Shown: one piece after another, positions 8,638-20,815 of the stretch | Layout of the letters: each line of letters starts with the position of its first letter | Numbering within the stretch: position 1 is the first letter of the stretch | Origin: Litsea cubeba | Lineage: Eukaryota > Streptophyta > Magnoliopsida > Laurales > Lauraceae | NCBI GenBank assembly: GCA_012931725.1 | Contig: CM022955.1 | Coordinates: 14,428,137 to 14,492,136 of the forward strand | Reading direction: 5' to 3' | Length of the DNA stretch: 64,000 nt | Translations under genes and position numbers: made by a program | The notes under the pieces: model-generated | The model's database searches: none | The model's input: only the letters and a program-made list of their open reading frames with translations | What the model was told of the DNA's origin: nothing

Positions 8638-11600
8638 TATATATTCTGATCATGTTTTCATTTTTCTTTTGGGTTATAGCTGAGGCCACATGACTTACAA
8701 GCACCCTATCCCGCAAATGGTAATTACAATAGCCAGACTGGTGGGAGTTGACTTTCAGGTTGACTCTTTTTTTTTTTTTGCTAGAATGAGATGCTTAACT
8801 ATGTAGTCATATGGATATACCATTTGTTTCAAGTGGGCCATCATAATATTGTTATTGGTGATCATGCCACTGCCTGAAAAATGAAATAATCAGAACTCTA
8901 TTGCAAATAATTATAGATAGATGCTGGCATTTGGATGGCTAGGATCACTCACAATTGAATGGTCATCACAAATATTGGTGATGATGTTGCATCTATTTAA
9001 AAAAAGAAAAAGAAAATCTCAAAGCCTATAGGCAAATGACATCTACCACACTTGAAAGTCGTACGTCCTCCTTTGAAAGACACTAGACAATGGAATAAAG
9101 TTGGGGATTTTTTTCCAAGCAAGAATGTATGGGAATTTGACTTGTTTCTTCCACACACATGCTTGTTAATGGATCCTTGGCCCTAGTCAACCCCAATAAA
9201 AAGACATCTCTAAAACAAAGAAAATTTGATAGAAGAAAAAAGGAAAGAAAAACCGTGGAAACTGGAAACAAAAACATGAGAAAAAGAAAAAAGATTCAAT
9301 CAGGTGATGTGAAGGCATTTTAGGATTACTTTAAGTGGGTTAGATATGTAGGTTGACTAACAGATGTATAGGATTACTTTAAGTTTTTGTTTTTGGTTTG
9401 ATTTTGTTTGTTTCTTAGAAGATGGGTGCATTGTGTATGTGAGTTTCTCCAAGATTCATATTTGATAGGAAGGTATTTTGCAATGTGTTTTTCTAATTTT
9501 ATTTTATGTTTGCATTCTGGAGTGATGGCCTGGGGGCCTGGTGCCCTTGTTTCTCCCTTCTTCCTTTAATTCAATTTACCATTAAGAAATTTTTTTTAAA
9601 AAAACTAGTATTCAGTTGTTGATCTACAAAATTACGTTTGGGACTTAAATAATGGGCAGGGCTGACAAAGGTTAGATTTGAATCTTTTGTGCTTTCATCT
9701 TTATTACATGGATATTGGATATTCAGAATGAAATGGGAGCTCTTTCTCTTTGATTGCAGCATTTTCTTGCTTAGCTTCTATAATCCAAGTGTGGAACATT
9801 GCATTTTTCTCTTTGTTTTATTCTGTAGTGTGATGGATCTTTTTTTGGTATATCATGCAATCTATTCCTATTTTTTTTAGTAGTTTATTGATCAGTCTGT
9901 ATAACCCTGTTGAAAATTTTCACTTTTTCTTCCACTTGTTGGAGATTCTGAATGAATAGTATCGCTTTTCCTTTTATGTTAGCATTTTTTTGCTTAACCT
10001 AAGTGGGATTATGAATGTTTAACTATAGGGTCTATTTTGGAAGAGGAGGAAAAGATGTAGAAAATGTAGTTGGAACTTGGTACAGTGAACATTGTGTGGC
10101 AAGTAGTAAAATGGTTGGAAATATCTTATTTTTTTCCTTTTTTTTAATGGATGATCTTACTTACTATATAAGCCAAGTGGGATATTGTCATCTTTTTGCC
10201 TATTTTTTGAATAGTATGGCTCTATGGGCACTAAAAACTCAATACTACTTGATGATAAATTGGATTTTCTCAGAAATAGCATAAAACTACAATTTCTCTA
10301 CAGCAATGAATTGGGTCCTGCAGAAAAACCCAGAAAAAAATTTTCATATACAGAACCCAGAGCTAGAATTCCAAAACTACTCAATATCATTCATTGATTC
10401 TTTCTAAAATGGTGACTTATGTTCTATCTTATATAAGAATATGGAAAAGAAAGAAAACTATAATTTAAAGCCAAGGCTTATTAGAAACAAACTCATAGGG
10501 TTAGCTTACAAGTTAGTTCCTTTGTTTGAAATTTTATTAAAAACTGATGTCCAAGTCACAAAGATCCTCTCAATGGCTCTCTTCGATTTTGATCTCTAAT
10601 AATCCTGTAAGGGTTTAGTGAGATGATCAAGACCATAACTGAGGCACTAAGAACTATAAAGCATAAAACAACATATAGCTCAGGCTTTATAAATATTTCA
10701 AGGAAGCGACTCACCTTTTTAATCCTTCATTGATGGAATGTTTCTTGTTAAAGGAAACCAAAAAGGCCCCATTTTAATCACTAGTCAAAGATCCATCCAG
10801 ACTAAAAAAAATTGTACAAATGTCATGACCCACATCCGATAAAATGAGAAGAAGAAAATAAATCACATTTAGGATAAATCACTTACAAGAGAATGAAGAA
10901 GATTGAGAAGAAACAACTCATAAATTGTAGAAACTACCCACAACACAAATAGACACTGATGTTGGAAACAAGCAAATTAAAATAATCCATTCATTTCAGT
11001 CAAATCCCTACCCACCGACCAAGAAGAAAAGATGAAGAAATCAAAATCTGCATGCAAATAAGTGACCCAAACAGTAAAGAATGAGTAAAGAGCAAGAAAA
11101 GGGAAAGAGAACCCATCATCACAAATGACCCTATTTCTCACATACATTGACCCATGAAAATAAATAAAAATCAGTTCTTTCTTCTCCTACAATAACAAAG
11201 AAGAAGGAGGAAAGCAACCAAAAAAAAAGAAAAGAAAAAGGACATACAACTCATCATCACAAATGAATACGTTCTCCACAACTATTACCCCCCAAAAAAA
11301 GTACAATCTTTCATCTCTTACTACATTTCATGGACACAACCACATAAATCACTCCCCCGTAAAAAAATCGGAAAAAAAACCCAATCTTTCATCTCTTATT
11401 CACTACCTTTCATTAACATAAGAGACAACAAGAAAGAAAGTGACCAAACAGAGCAAAACATGAAAAGAGAAAACATACCTATTGGAAAGAAAGAAATTCC
11501 CTTGTACACTGTAATGGGTCCTTTTTTTATATATTTTCTTTTTGTGGATCTGCATGAGATATATTTGCCTGATTATAAGGGGGGTGTTTAGAGAGAGGTG

Positions 11601-12524
11601 GGGAAAGGCAGCTACACCAACCCACATCTGCACTACAACCGACAACAACAACAAACAACAAATGCCAACAGAAACTACAACAAGAAGTAAAATAAAGATG
11701 CTGAAAAAAGATTTTTCCCGTGTCGATAAAAGCCAATAGTTTGACTGATTTTCATGGTTAGTAGGTCATGGATGACTCTGTTGATGCATGTTTTTTCCCC
11801 CTTTGATGCAATGGTAATATAGTCTGTGTGTCTTGTGTGAAAGAAACGCTTGGTTGTTTTACCAATTTTCTTTCCAAAGAGAAATTGACATACTGTCTTT
11901 TTTCTTGGACGAATATTGTGTTAGTTTACATATATATGTGGTCTACATCATTCTTCTTTCTTCTTCTTCTTTTATGATGGTAGCAATGAAATTGGAAACT
12001 TTTATTCATTTGCATGCATTATTGAAACGTAGACCCGTTCGAGAATTGTGTACGACAACTGTTCGGTAATCCTTGACGCAACAGATTGGGTCTTCAACTT
12101 GATTCGTTATTCTTGTGATGTACCTTCGAATTTTGTCGTATGCGATTCTTGAATTGTCCAGTTTGGACAGTTTGGGAATGCAATTATCCATCTTATACTC
12201 AATAGCTCATGCAAGTCTGATGTTAGATAGAGTTTCGGTTGATGTCCCATTGTTCTCTGGGTACATACATAGGTACGACTGATGTTGTATCTGTGTCGTG
12301 TACTTGGAGAACCACGCGAACAAGCTGCCGAAATTTTGTCTGACTAGGGGACGAAGCATTCGAGTTGTTGAGTACAAGTTGGATCGTGCATTCTCGAATG
12401 GGATAGGACCATCCACCCTGTAGTAAGGAGTTTGCAGTTTATGGATAGGTGACTTGCATGATGCATGGTACCTTTAGCTAATTGTGCTTGCTCATTTTAG
12501 ATTTCCATAGAAATAGTTACCGAG
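8638..12524. other. AT-rich intergenic DNA, no gene recognised
   Basis: Nearly 4 kb with T and A tracts, CTT-rich stretches (for example near 11955) and purine-rich A/G stretches at 10800-11300. None of the frames of 60-90 codons shows a domain, a signal or conserved-looking composition. The last few hundred bases (12060-12524) are probably 5' flank or leader of the CACTA transposase remnant that follows. Confidence 0.4.
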
Positions 12525-15500
12525 ATGGACAAGAGTTGGATTAATTTACCGAATAGGACGTCTATGGAATACATGGAGGGGATTAACCAGTTCATGGAAT
12601 TTACGAATGGATTTGACAATGAGTTCATCAGTTGTCCAATTAGAAAATGTGTGAATCGGTATTATTACAAAAGAGAGTTTGTCCGAGAGCATCTGATTCT
12701 GACCGGATTCTTGAAGTAGTACAAGAAATGGATAAGACACGGAGAAGAGTATGTTTCTTGTCGCATAGAGGAAAGAGATGAAATTCAGGTGGATGATACG
12801 CCAGAGACTGGTCCGATGATCGCGATGCTAAATGATGTCGCGTGTGGGATGGCACCCGAATACACAAGCCGTGAGACTGAGGGGGCGAGTGGGAGTAATC
12901 CTCGCTCTGGTGCCGATGAAGAAGCCTAGAGATATTTTGAAATTCTAGATGATGCACAGACAGAATTGTATCCTGGATGTAAGGACTTCAGTAAATTGTC
13001 CTTTATTGTTGAGTTGTTACATTTGAAGGCATTGAATTAGTGGTCTGACAAGTCCTTCGATATGCTCCTCCAGTTGTTGCATCGAGTGCTCCCATCTGGT
13101 GCAAAACTTGCTGAGTCCTACTATCAGGCTCGCAAGTTAACTGAAAATTTAGGATTCACATATGAGACTCTGGATGCATGTCCAAACAATTGTATGTTGT
13201 TTAGGAATGAGAATGCCCATCTTGATACGTGCATTGTGTGTCAAACTTCGAGATGGAACGAGGACGGAGTTGGTTACAATCGTCAGAATCAGAATACAAC
13301 TGTTATCAATCGTGGCAAACTTGTGGCAGCAAAGCAATTAAGATATTTCCCACTTAAGCCAAGGCTGAAGAGGCTTTTTATGTCATCAAATATTTCAAAA
13401 TTGATGAGATGGCATGCTGAGAATAGCAGGGACGATGGTAAGTTAACACATCCAGCAGATTCTCCAGCGTGGGAAGACTTCGATCGGAGGAATCCAGACT
13501 TTGCCTTGGATTGTCGCAATGTGCGGCTCGGTTTGGCTGCAGATGGTTTTAGTCCATTCAGATCCATGACTCGGGCAAATCATAGTACGTGGCCAGTGGT
13601 TTTAGTACCTTATAATCTCCCGCCATGGATGTGTATGAAGCAACCTTTTCTGATCCTATCCACACTTATTGATGGACCAAGAGGACTAGGGGACAAGATT
13701 GATGTATATATGCAACCTTTGATCGATGAATTGAATGAATTATGGGTTGATGGTCCGATGACATTTGATGCTAAAAGCAATGAAATGTTTAAACTCCGCG
13801 CTGCATTATTGTGGACCATCAACAACTTCCCTGCATACGCTAACTTGTCGGGTTGGAGCACAAAGGGAGAGTTTGCATGTCCTTGCTGCAATCAGCAGAA
13901 GAAGTCAACTTGGTTGAAGCATGGGAGAAGATGAGCATACACATGTTATAGAAATTTTCTACCTCCATTGCACAGGTTCAGGCGGGACAAAGTGTCAATT
14001 GATGCCACTTGGGAATATGGTCCAGTACCTCGAACAATGACGGGAGTTGAATTGTTGTCACAGCTTGAGCAAGAGAAAATACGTACTGTGTATGATTTCC
14101 AAGATTTACTGGCACCCCAGTTCCCTCTATTCCCAGTGCAAATAGAAGGCGAAGTCATAATTGGAAGAAAAAAAAGCGGTTTCTACGAACTACCATACTG
14201 GAAAGATAACTTACTGAGGCATAACTTAGATGTCTTGCACATTGAGAAGAATGTCTGCGATAATATATTGTGGACCATTCTCGGTGTCCAGGGGAAGTCG
14301 AAGGATGGTGTCAATGCACGCTGTGACTTGGAAGAAATTGGCTTGAGAAAACCGTTGCACTTGCAGTTGAGAGAGTCCAACAAGGCATACATGCCTCATG
14401 CGCAGTACACGATGAGTAAAGATGAGAAAGATGTCTTCCTCTCTATTCTGAAGGGTGTCAAGGTTCCTGACGGGTACTATTCAAATATCGCTAAGCATGT
14501 GAACATGAAAGAAAGAACATTACAAGGTTTGAAGAGTCATGACAATCATATTCTCATTCAACAGCTACTGCCTATCTCCATACGGAATTGTTTGCCTAAG
14601 AATGTTGTAGCGCCGTTGATTGAAGTTAGTGACTTCTTCAGACAACTATGTTCTAGAGTTCACCGAATTGATGACCTGAATGGTCTGCAAGAGAGGATTG
14701 CTGTGACATTGTGTCATCTAGAAAAAAAATTTTACACCTGCATTTATCGATGTCATGGTTCACTTGACTATACACTTAACCAGTGAAGCCCTATTTGGTG
14801 GCCTCGTCCAATTCAGATGGATGTATCCGATCGAGAGGTACATGAACACATTGAAGAGGTTTATTCACAATAGAGCTCATCTAGAGGCATCAATAGCTAA
14901 GGGGTATTTGATGGATGAGTGCGCCAATTTCTGCACAACATATCTTAATGATAATATTTAAACAAAGTTAACTAGGCCCTCGCGGATTAATGATGGTCCA
15001 GTTGGGGAGGGCACCCCATTTGATCTCAACAATATTGAGTGGATTCAAGCTCACCGGTGGGTCTTGTTTAACATCCCATCTGTTGTGGCTATGACTCAGT
15101 AAGTTATCATTCATTCATAAGAGTAACTTGTCAATTCTATTGTTTAACTTATCATACTTGTCATTAAACACGTGTTATGCATCGCAGGACACACATCGAT
15201 GAGCTAAAACGGGACATGCCTCGTGCTACAGAGAATCAAATTCATCAGTCCCATTATCGGTTATTTCACGAGTGGTTCAAGAATCACGTACGTATTCAAT
15301 CATTAGGAGTAGTTTCACTTGTTACTGTCATATTACTATCATTGCGTAGGTGTGTAACTTACGAAGAACCAACGAACCTAATTTGACCGATGAAATGAAC
15401 CAGTTAGCTGATGGTCCCTTTATAACGGCCCGACGTTACACAACTTGTGATGTCAACGGTTTTTGATTTCGCGTCAAGGATGTAGATGAGAAGCGAGCAA

Positions 15501-15712
15501 TGCAAAATAGTGGGCTTGGTTGTCCATCTGTCGATGCTGGTTACTACTATGGCCGGTTGACAGATATTGTTGAAGTTGTATACAATCACGGGTTGCAATT
15601 TATATTGTTTAAGTGTGATTGGGTGGATCCCATCCGAGGGCTGAAAACAGATAATTACTAGTTTACATTGGTAAATTTTAACAATTTGTTACATCGTGAG
15701 GATCGAATGAGT
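12525..15712 (+). pseudogene. CACTA (En/Spm) TNP2-type transposase, broken
   Basis: TNP2 transposases bind and cut the ends of CACTA elements. Order: an N-terminal transposase-associated domain from MDKSWINLP (12525) with its Cys motif; the TNP2 core at 13062-14000 (CPNNCMLFRNE, LVPYNLPPWMCMKQPF, FACPCCNQQKK); more core at 13968-14500 (LPYWKDNLLRHNLDVLHIEKNV); a DUF4218-like region at 14500-15100 (FRWMYPIERYMNTLKRF); an apparent intron near 15102-15185; and a DUF4216-like segment at 15480-15710 (GYYYGRLTDIVE, FILFKCDWVDP). Breaks: in-frame stops near 12718, 12927, 13037, 13932 and 15660, and a frameshift in the A-run near 14735. The remaining C-terminus is cut off by the CACTA terminus at 15726. 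Not functional. Confidence 0.93.
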
Positions 15713-16213
15713 GCCAAACCCTACACACTACACCATTTCAGGGCTTTTACAGTGCGTCATTGACGAGGTGCATTGAATGCAAGCCGTAAATGATATAATA
15801 GTACGGCGCGCATGGAATGCGAGCTGCAAAGGGGCTTTTTCTTCTCTTTATTAAGGCGTCCATTTTGCACGCCGTGAGATCTTATCAATTATGCTGTGCA
15901 TTTAGGACGCCGTAAATTATTGAGCATTTGCGGCCCACATTCGCAAGCCGTAAAAACATTAAGGTATCACAGCCCACATGTTGTACATTGTAAAAGGTCA
16001 AGCCATTCAAATTAAGTTCACGGCCTGCTTTGAGAAGCTGTAAGATTAATCAGCTTTCATAGCCCACATTTCGTATGCCGTAAAAAAAGAAACCCGCCAA
16101 ATTAATATTCCAAAAATATTTTTGCACCCTTTTTTTGACACCCAAATCTTGACACCAAAAAAATCTCGCACACCTTCTTCTTCTCACGATACCCACTGAG
16201 AACCCATTGCCCA

Positions 16214-16600
16214 CACTACCAAAAAAATGACTTTTAGCGTCGAACATTTTGCCGTGGCAAGTGTTTTTATGGCTATTTCTTACTTGTTGCCACCACTAAT
16301 AGAGTTAGTAGCAACAAATCTCATTTTGCCTCGCCCGTATCTGCCTGTGACAAAACGTGTCGGAAAACTTTTTTTACCGACGAAACTTAGCGTCGGAAAA
16401 TTTATCACCGATATTTAATATAAAACATCGGTAAAGGTTGGTAGATTTTTTTACTTTTTTTCAAAAAAAATTTTTAATTTTTACCAATGAAAATTTCTAT
16501 TTTTTGCGACGAAAAATAATCGTCGGTAAATTTTCCAATTTTTTTCCCTCTCCCGCCACCGAAACCCCACTTTTCACTCTCTCTTGCACGCTCTTCTCTC
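16214..16600 (+). mobile_element. Inner CACTA terminus nested in copy A
   Basis: CACTACCAAAAAAATGACTT opens a new subterminal block with repeated 'agcgtcg', 'accgacgaaa' and 'cgtcggtaaa' words. The same inner terminus occurs at the same relative place in copy B (59900), so the nesting predates the duplication of the pair. Confidence 0.65.
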
Positions 16601-16919
16601 TCTCTCCGGCAAAGGTTATGTTTTACCTACAAAATATTTGTGTCGCCGGCAAAAAATATATTTTTACCGGCGAAATACCTATATCGCCGGCAAATGTCAA
16701 TTTGCTAAATTTTGATAATTTATTTAACTTGAAAAATTATATTTTCATTATTTTTGTTTTGGAAGAATAAAAGTTAACTCGGGCCTTCAAAATCAATTCA
16801 GCCCCAAAAATAACATTCCACACTGTGCCCGCCCCATTTTCCATTTCCCGCGCCCGCTTAAGTGCATATCATTTCCAGTTCTTTCGCTTCTTCTCAATCC
16901 CTCATCTCTCTGACCCTCT
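16601..16919. other. Rest of composite A, non-coding
   Basis: The sequence corresponds to 60290-60605 in copy B and includes CT-rich and gccggcaaa-type words. No gene is recognised. It ends abruptly at 16919, where a third CACTA terminus begins. Confidence 0.55.
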
Positions 16920-18800
16920 CACTACAAGAAATCTAGGCTGTTGTGACAAAATTTGAGGACGAATTTTTTTTTGTCTTAAAAGAACACTCAAAGAGGACGA
17001 AATATAAATTTTGTCGTTTGTTTTGATTTTTTTTCAAAAGTATAGGAGACGAAAATAAAATTTTGTCTGCAAAAATAAGGCGCTAACTTCATTTGCGTTG
17101 GCGCCAATTATTTTTGCTCATTGGAGACGAACATTTTTGTCACAAAATATTTTTTTTTTTTGCGACGAACATAATTTTTCACCAATAAGGATAAGTTATG
17201 GAAGACGAACATATTTCGTCACCAATATAAGGAGCCAATTTCATTTGCGTTGGCGCGAATTATTTTAGCTAATTGGAGATGAACATTTTTATCACAAAAT
17301 ATAAATTTTTTTTGCGACGAATGTAATACGTCACTGATAAGGATAAGTTATGGAAGACGAAAATATTTCGTCACCAAAATAAGGCGCCAATTTCATTTGA
17401 GGCGACGCGAATTATTTTAGCTCATTGGAGACGAACAATTTTGTCCCCAAATATAATTCGTTTTTGCGACGAACGTAATTCGTCACCGAGAAAGATAAGT
17501 TATGGAAGAAAAAAATATTTCGTCACCAATAAACACTCCACATGCCGTTTCATCTTTCTGTTAAATGGGCGACAAAAATATATTTATCTCGGGAAAATAA
17601 GTTGTGGGGCAAATTATTTTAATTCATTGGAGACAAACATTTTTGTCACAAAATATAATTTTTTTGGCGACGAACATAATTCGTCACTAATAAGGATAAG
17701 TTATGAAAGAAGAAAATATTTCGTCACCAAAATAAGGCGCCAATTTCATTTGCGTTGGCACGAATTATTTTAGCTCATTGGAGACGAACATTTTTTTGAC
17801 AAAATATAATTTTTTTTGCGACAAACGTAATTCATCAAAACGTTGGCATCCTTGCGAAGAAGTCGATTAAACGGCTCGCACCTCATGGGCAACTGTGATA
17901 TGAATCTTCTTATAGCTTGGATGCGGCCCTGGAGGCTTCTCAATTCTTTCAGAGTGCGCGGTGGTCGTGATAGCCCTTAATTTAATCTTCGAGGGTCAAC
18001 TTCGATTCCCCGTCTGCTAAGAATTCATCCCAAAAGTTTGCCAGATGAAACCCCAAAGGCACACTTCTGCGGATTAAGACTTTTTTACTAATATGGATAA
18101 GTTATGGAAGACGAAAATATTTCGTTACCAATAAACACTCCATCATGCCATTCATCTTCCTGTTAAATGTGCGACAAATATATTTTTATCTCGGAAGAAT
18201 AAGTTGTGGGATGAATTATCTGAGCTCATTGGAGATGAACATTTTTGTCACAAAATATAATTTATTTTTGCGACGAAAGTAATTCATCACCAATAAGGAT
18301 AAGTTATGGAAGACGCAAATATTTCGTCATCAATAAACACTCCATCATGCTGTTTCATCTTCCTGTTAAATGGGCGACAAATATATTTTTTTCTCGGAAG
18401 AATAAGTTGTGGGGCGAATTGTTTGAGCTCATTGGAGACGACCATTTTTGTTACAAAATATAATTTATTTTTGCGACGAACGTAATTCGTCACCAATAAG
18501 GGTAAGTTATGGAAGACGAAAATAATTCGTCACCATACACTCCATTATCCCATTTCATTTTCCTATTAAATGGGCGACAAATATATTTTGTCTCTAAAGA
18601 ATAAGTTATGGGAGATGAAAATATTTCGTCACTAATAAATTCTACTTGCGTAATGCTGATTGTGATTGATTGCGCGACGAATATATTTTTCGTCTCACAA
18701 GGTTAAGTTGTAGAAGACAAAAATATTTCATCACCAATAATAAATTCTATGTTCTTGTATTTAAGAAGACTAAAATATTTTATCACTAATTATTTCTCTT
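16920..18800 (+). mobile_element. Third CACTA element end with subterminal-type repeat array
   Basis: Starts CACTACAAGAAATCT, the usual plant CACTA terminus. Units built on 'ggagacgaacatttttgtcac', then 'gcgacgaacgtaattcgtcac' and 'ggataagttatggaagacga', recur near 17123, 17277, 17427, 17627, 17783, 18233 and 18436. Spacing is 150-200 bp except where foreign DNA interrupts at 17840-18078. No protein is encoded. Confidence 0.75.
17840..18078 (-). pseudogene. Captured fragment of a Ty3/gypsy pol gene (RT to RNase H junction)
   Basis: On the minus strand this stretch reads as the conserved gypsy segment after the RT catalytic core: LNPQKCAFGVSSGK, then the REGIE-like RRGIEVDP, and TLKELRSLQGRIQAI further on. 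Two in-frame stops show it is dead. It is about 240 bp long, with no LTR or flanking pol. It interrupts a repeat unit exactly: the array reads 'gtaattcatca' before it and 'ctaatatggataag' after it. That fits filler-DNA capture inside a CACTA array. Confidence 0.88.
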
Positions 18801-19171
18801 TATTAAAATGCCGTGGTTTTGTATTTCGGAGCACTGAAACCGTGCCCCCCAAGAGACACATTCTAACCCTTCATGTACACGGACACTAAAGTCATGACCC
18901 AAGAAGACAATCTCTACAAAACCTCATTTCTCTCTTGCACTTGAGCCTATTCCTCTCTCACAAGTATTGAAGTCGTGACCCAAGAAGACAATGTCTACAA
19001 ACCCTCATTCCTCTCTCGCACTTGAGCCTATTCCTCTCTCACAAGTATTGAAGTCGTGACTCAAGAAGACACTCTATAAACCATTTCTTCTATTTCGCCC
19101 TAAAGGCCCTGTCTTCTATCTCACACTTAAGCCCTTCGTGCATGCCAGCATTGAAGCTGCTATCCAAGAAG
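18801..19171. repeat. Short tandem repeat, ~80-bp unit
   Basis: From about 18880 the sequence 'agtcgtgacccaagaagaca' followed by 'cacttgagcctattcctctctcacaagtattga' repeats about 2.5 times with period near 80 bp. No coding frame crosses it. It is flanked by CACTA termini on both sides. Confidence 0.75.
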
Positions 19172-19395
19172 CACTACAACAAGTTGCACTTTTAGCGACA
19201 TTTTACAAATTCGTGTCCTTGCTAATGTGTCTGCATCAATTGGATAAATTATATTTTAGATTCCAACTTTCCCTCATAAGATTTGTACAAAAAATATTTC
19301 ATAAGTCACCTTCAGTGTTAGATTAATTGTGTTCTTTCTATGGAGGAATCAACCTCCTTGTATTCAAAGAGAATCTAAAAAAGAATAGGCATAAA
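19172..19395 (+). mobile_element. CACTA-like terminus
   Basis: CACTACAACAAGTTGCACTT followed by 'ttagcgacatttt', the layout of a CACTA end and its first subterminal motif. It may be the left end of the element that carries the RBR/ORC6 fragments, but no right end could be paired with it. Confidence 0.5.
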
Positions 19396-19490
19396 GACCC
19401 TATTTGCGTATCGTCAGTTCCTACAGGTTACTCCACCCTCGAGCGCTGTGCTCGTGCCGGTTTTCGATTTTTTCGGGGGCCGTTACCCAT
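19396..19490 (-). repeat. Orphan satellite unit fragment
   Basis: Read on the minus strand, this matches part of the 172-bp satellite unit at 35717-40322: 'gaaaaccggcacgagcac', then 'cgctcgagggt' and 'gtaggaactgac' in the same order. Only about half a unit is present, diverged and inverted relative to the main array 16 kb away. Confidence 0.7.
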
Positions 19491-20110
19491 TCTGTACTCA
19501 TTCTAGTTTAATATTCTCCTATCTCTACTCCCTCATTCTCCTCTTCGTACTAGCTAGATTCGCAAGCCCAGGCCGCCCTAACCCCATACCACCCTGCCTG
19601 CCGCACCACTGCCAGTCGTCCATTGATGCGCTGGCCGTACACCCTGACCTTTAGTGACGTTTTACTAAAAAATGTCGGCAGAGTTCAATTTTCGATTCAA
19701 TTTCATTGTTAGGAAAAGTAAAAATCAAAGATTATTACTGACGAATTATAAAACGTCGGTAAAATTGACTTTTAGCAACGTTTCCTTGAAAACCGTTCAC
19801 GAAGTTCAATTTTATTCTTAACTTCATTTTTAGGGAAAATAAATATCAAAGACTATTATCGACGAATTTTATTATAGATGAATTTTATGAAGTAGGTAAA
19901 ATGAACTTTAAGCGATGTTTTTTTTTTTTTGTAAAATCAAACGTTTATATTTTTAGGAAAATTAAAAATTAAAAATTAAAAATAGAGACCTTTACCGACA
20001 AAAATTAGCGTCGAAAAATTTATTACCGATGTTTTATATTAAGCGTCAGTAAATGTTAAGAAAAATAAAATAATTTTGATAAATGTCGGTAAACCAAAAT
20101 TTTCCCTCTC
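19491..20110. repeat. CACTA subterminal-like repeats
   Basis: Repeated words such as 'gacgaattata', 'aaacgtcggtaaaa' and 'cttttagcaacgttt' recur, and 19980-20110 resembles 16370-16560 ('ttagcgtcg', 'accgatgtttta', 'ccctctcccgcc'). No gene is recognised. It joins directly to the CT-rich leader of the RBR fragment. Confidence 0.65.
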
Positions 20111-20815
20111 CCGCCTCCACAGTCCCCCTTTTCCCTCTCCAATCCCTCTTTTCCCTCTACTCATTTCTTTCTCTCCCCTCTCTCTCCAGACCTTCCCCAA
20201 GGCGTGAATCGCCCCCACCAGAGTCCATCTCCATTGCCGTCCTCTCATCTCCTTCGCACCCCTCCAGAACCCTCTCTCCCTTGGTTCTCTCTCTCTCTCT
20301 TCCTCTCTTCTCTTCTTCCTCCCTTGTTCCTCTCCTCTCCTCTGCCCTATGCAGCCGCCTTTTCCTCCTCCTCCTCTTCTTTCTTTCTTCCTTATCCTTC
20401 TCCCTTATCTCCCTTTCCCCTTTCTTATTCCACGCTCTCAGCAACCCCCTCTCTCATTTCCCTCTCCCTTCTCCACTCATTCATCTCATCTCCCATCTGA
20501 TTTTCGTTTCTCTTTTTCTTCTGATTTCTTTCCTCCCCCTCTTTGCCCAGAGTTTCTTTCCTTCCAAAAACCCTAGTTTTCTCGTGATCAACATTCCTTC
20601 CGCAGCATTCACCATAAAAATCGTAGTTTTCCTTCTCTAGCCGTTAATATCAGCCTTAAATCGGGCAAATCCGACTCGTCATTCTCTCTGTATCGGTTTC
20701 CCACATTTTTTCTCTCCTTCCAGATCTATAAATTTGGTGCTTTTTGTCGTTTGATGGCCGCCGATCTATTGTGTTTCAGAAGAAATTTGAATCGATGAGT
20801 TAGGGTTCGGTCCAG
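20111..20815 (+). other. CT-rich 5' leader in front of the RBR fragment
   Basis: Strongly pyrimidine-rich, ending in 'gagttagggttcggtccag' directly before the ATG. This is typical of a plant 5' UTR and suggests that the captured piece includes the donor gene's leader and perhaps promoter. The 185-codon Ser/Pro/Leu-rich frame across it is an effect of composition. Confidence 0.5.

Larger units (their letters stand above)
15726..16919 (+). mobile_element. CACTA-type terminal region, composite copy A
   Basis: Begins CACTACACCATTTCAGGGC. Subterminal sequence contains many short 'gccgtaaa' and 'gcccacat' motifs, as expected for transposase binding arrays. It is nearly collinear with 59367-60610. 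A second CACTA terminus lies inside at 16214. No transposase is encoded here. The matching right end was not found, so the full extent is unknown. Confidence 0.75.

Noticed and set aside
20083..20640. 185-codon Ser/Pro/Leu-rich plus-strand frame
   Set aside because: It lies in a CT-rich leader where stops are rare by composition, with no domain and no fit to the RBR exons that follow.
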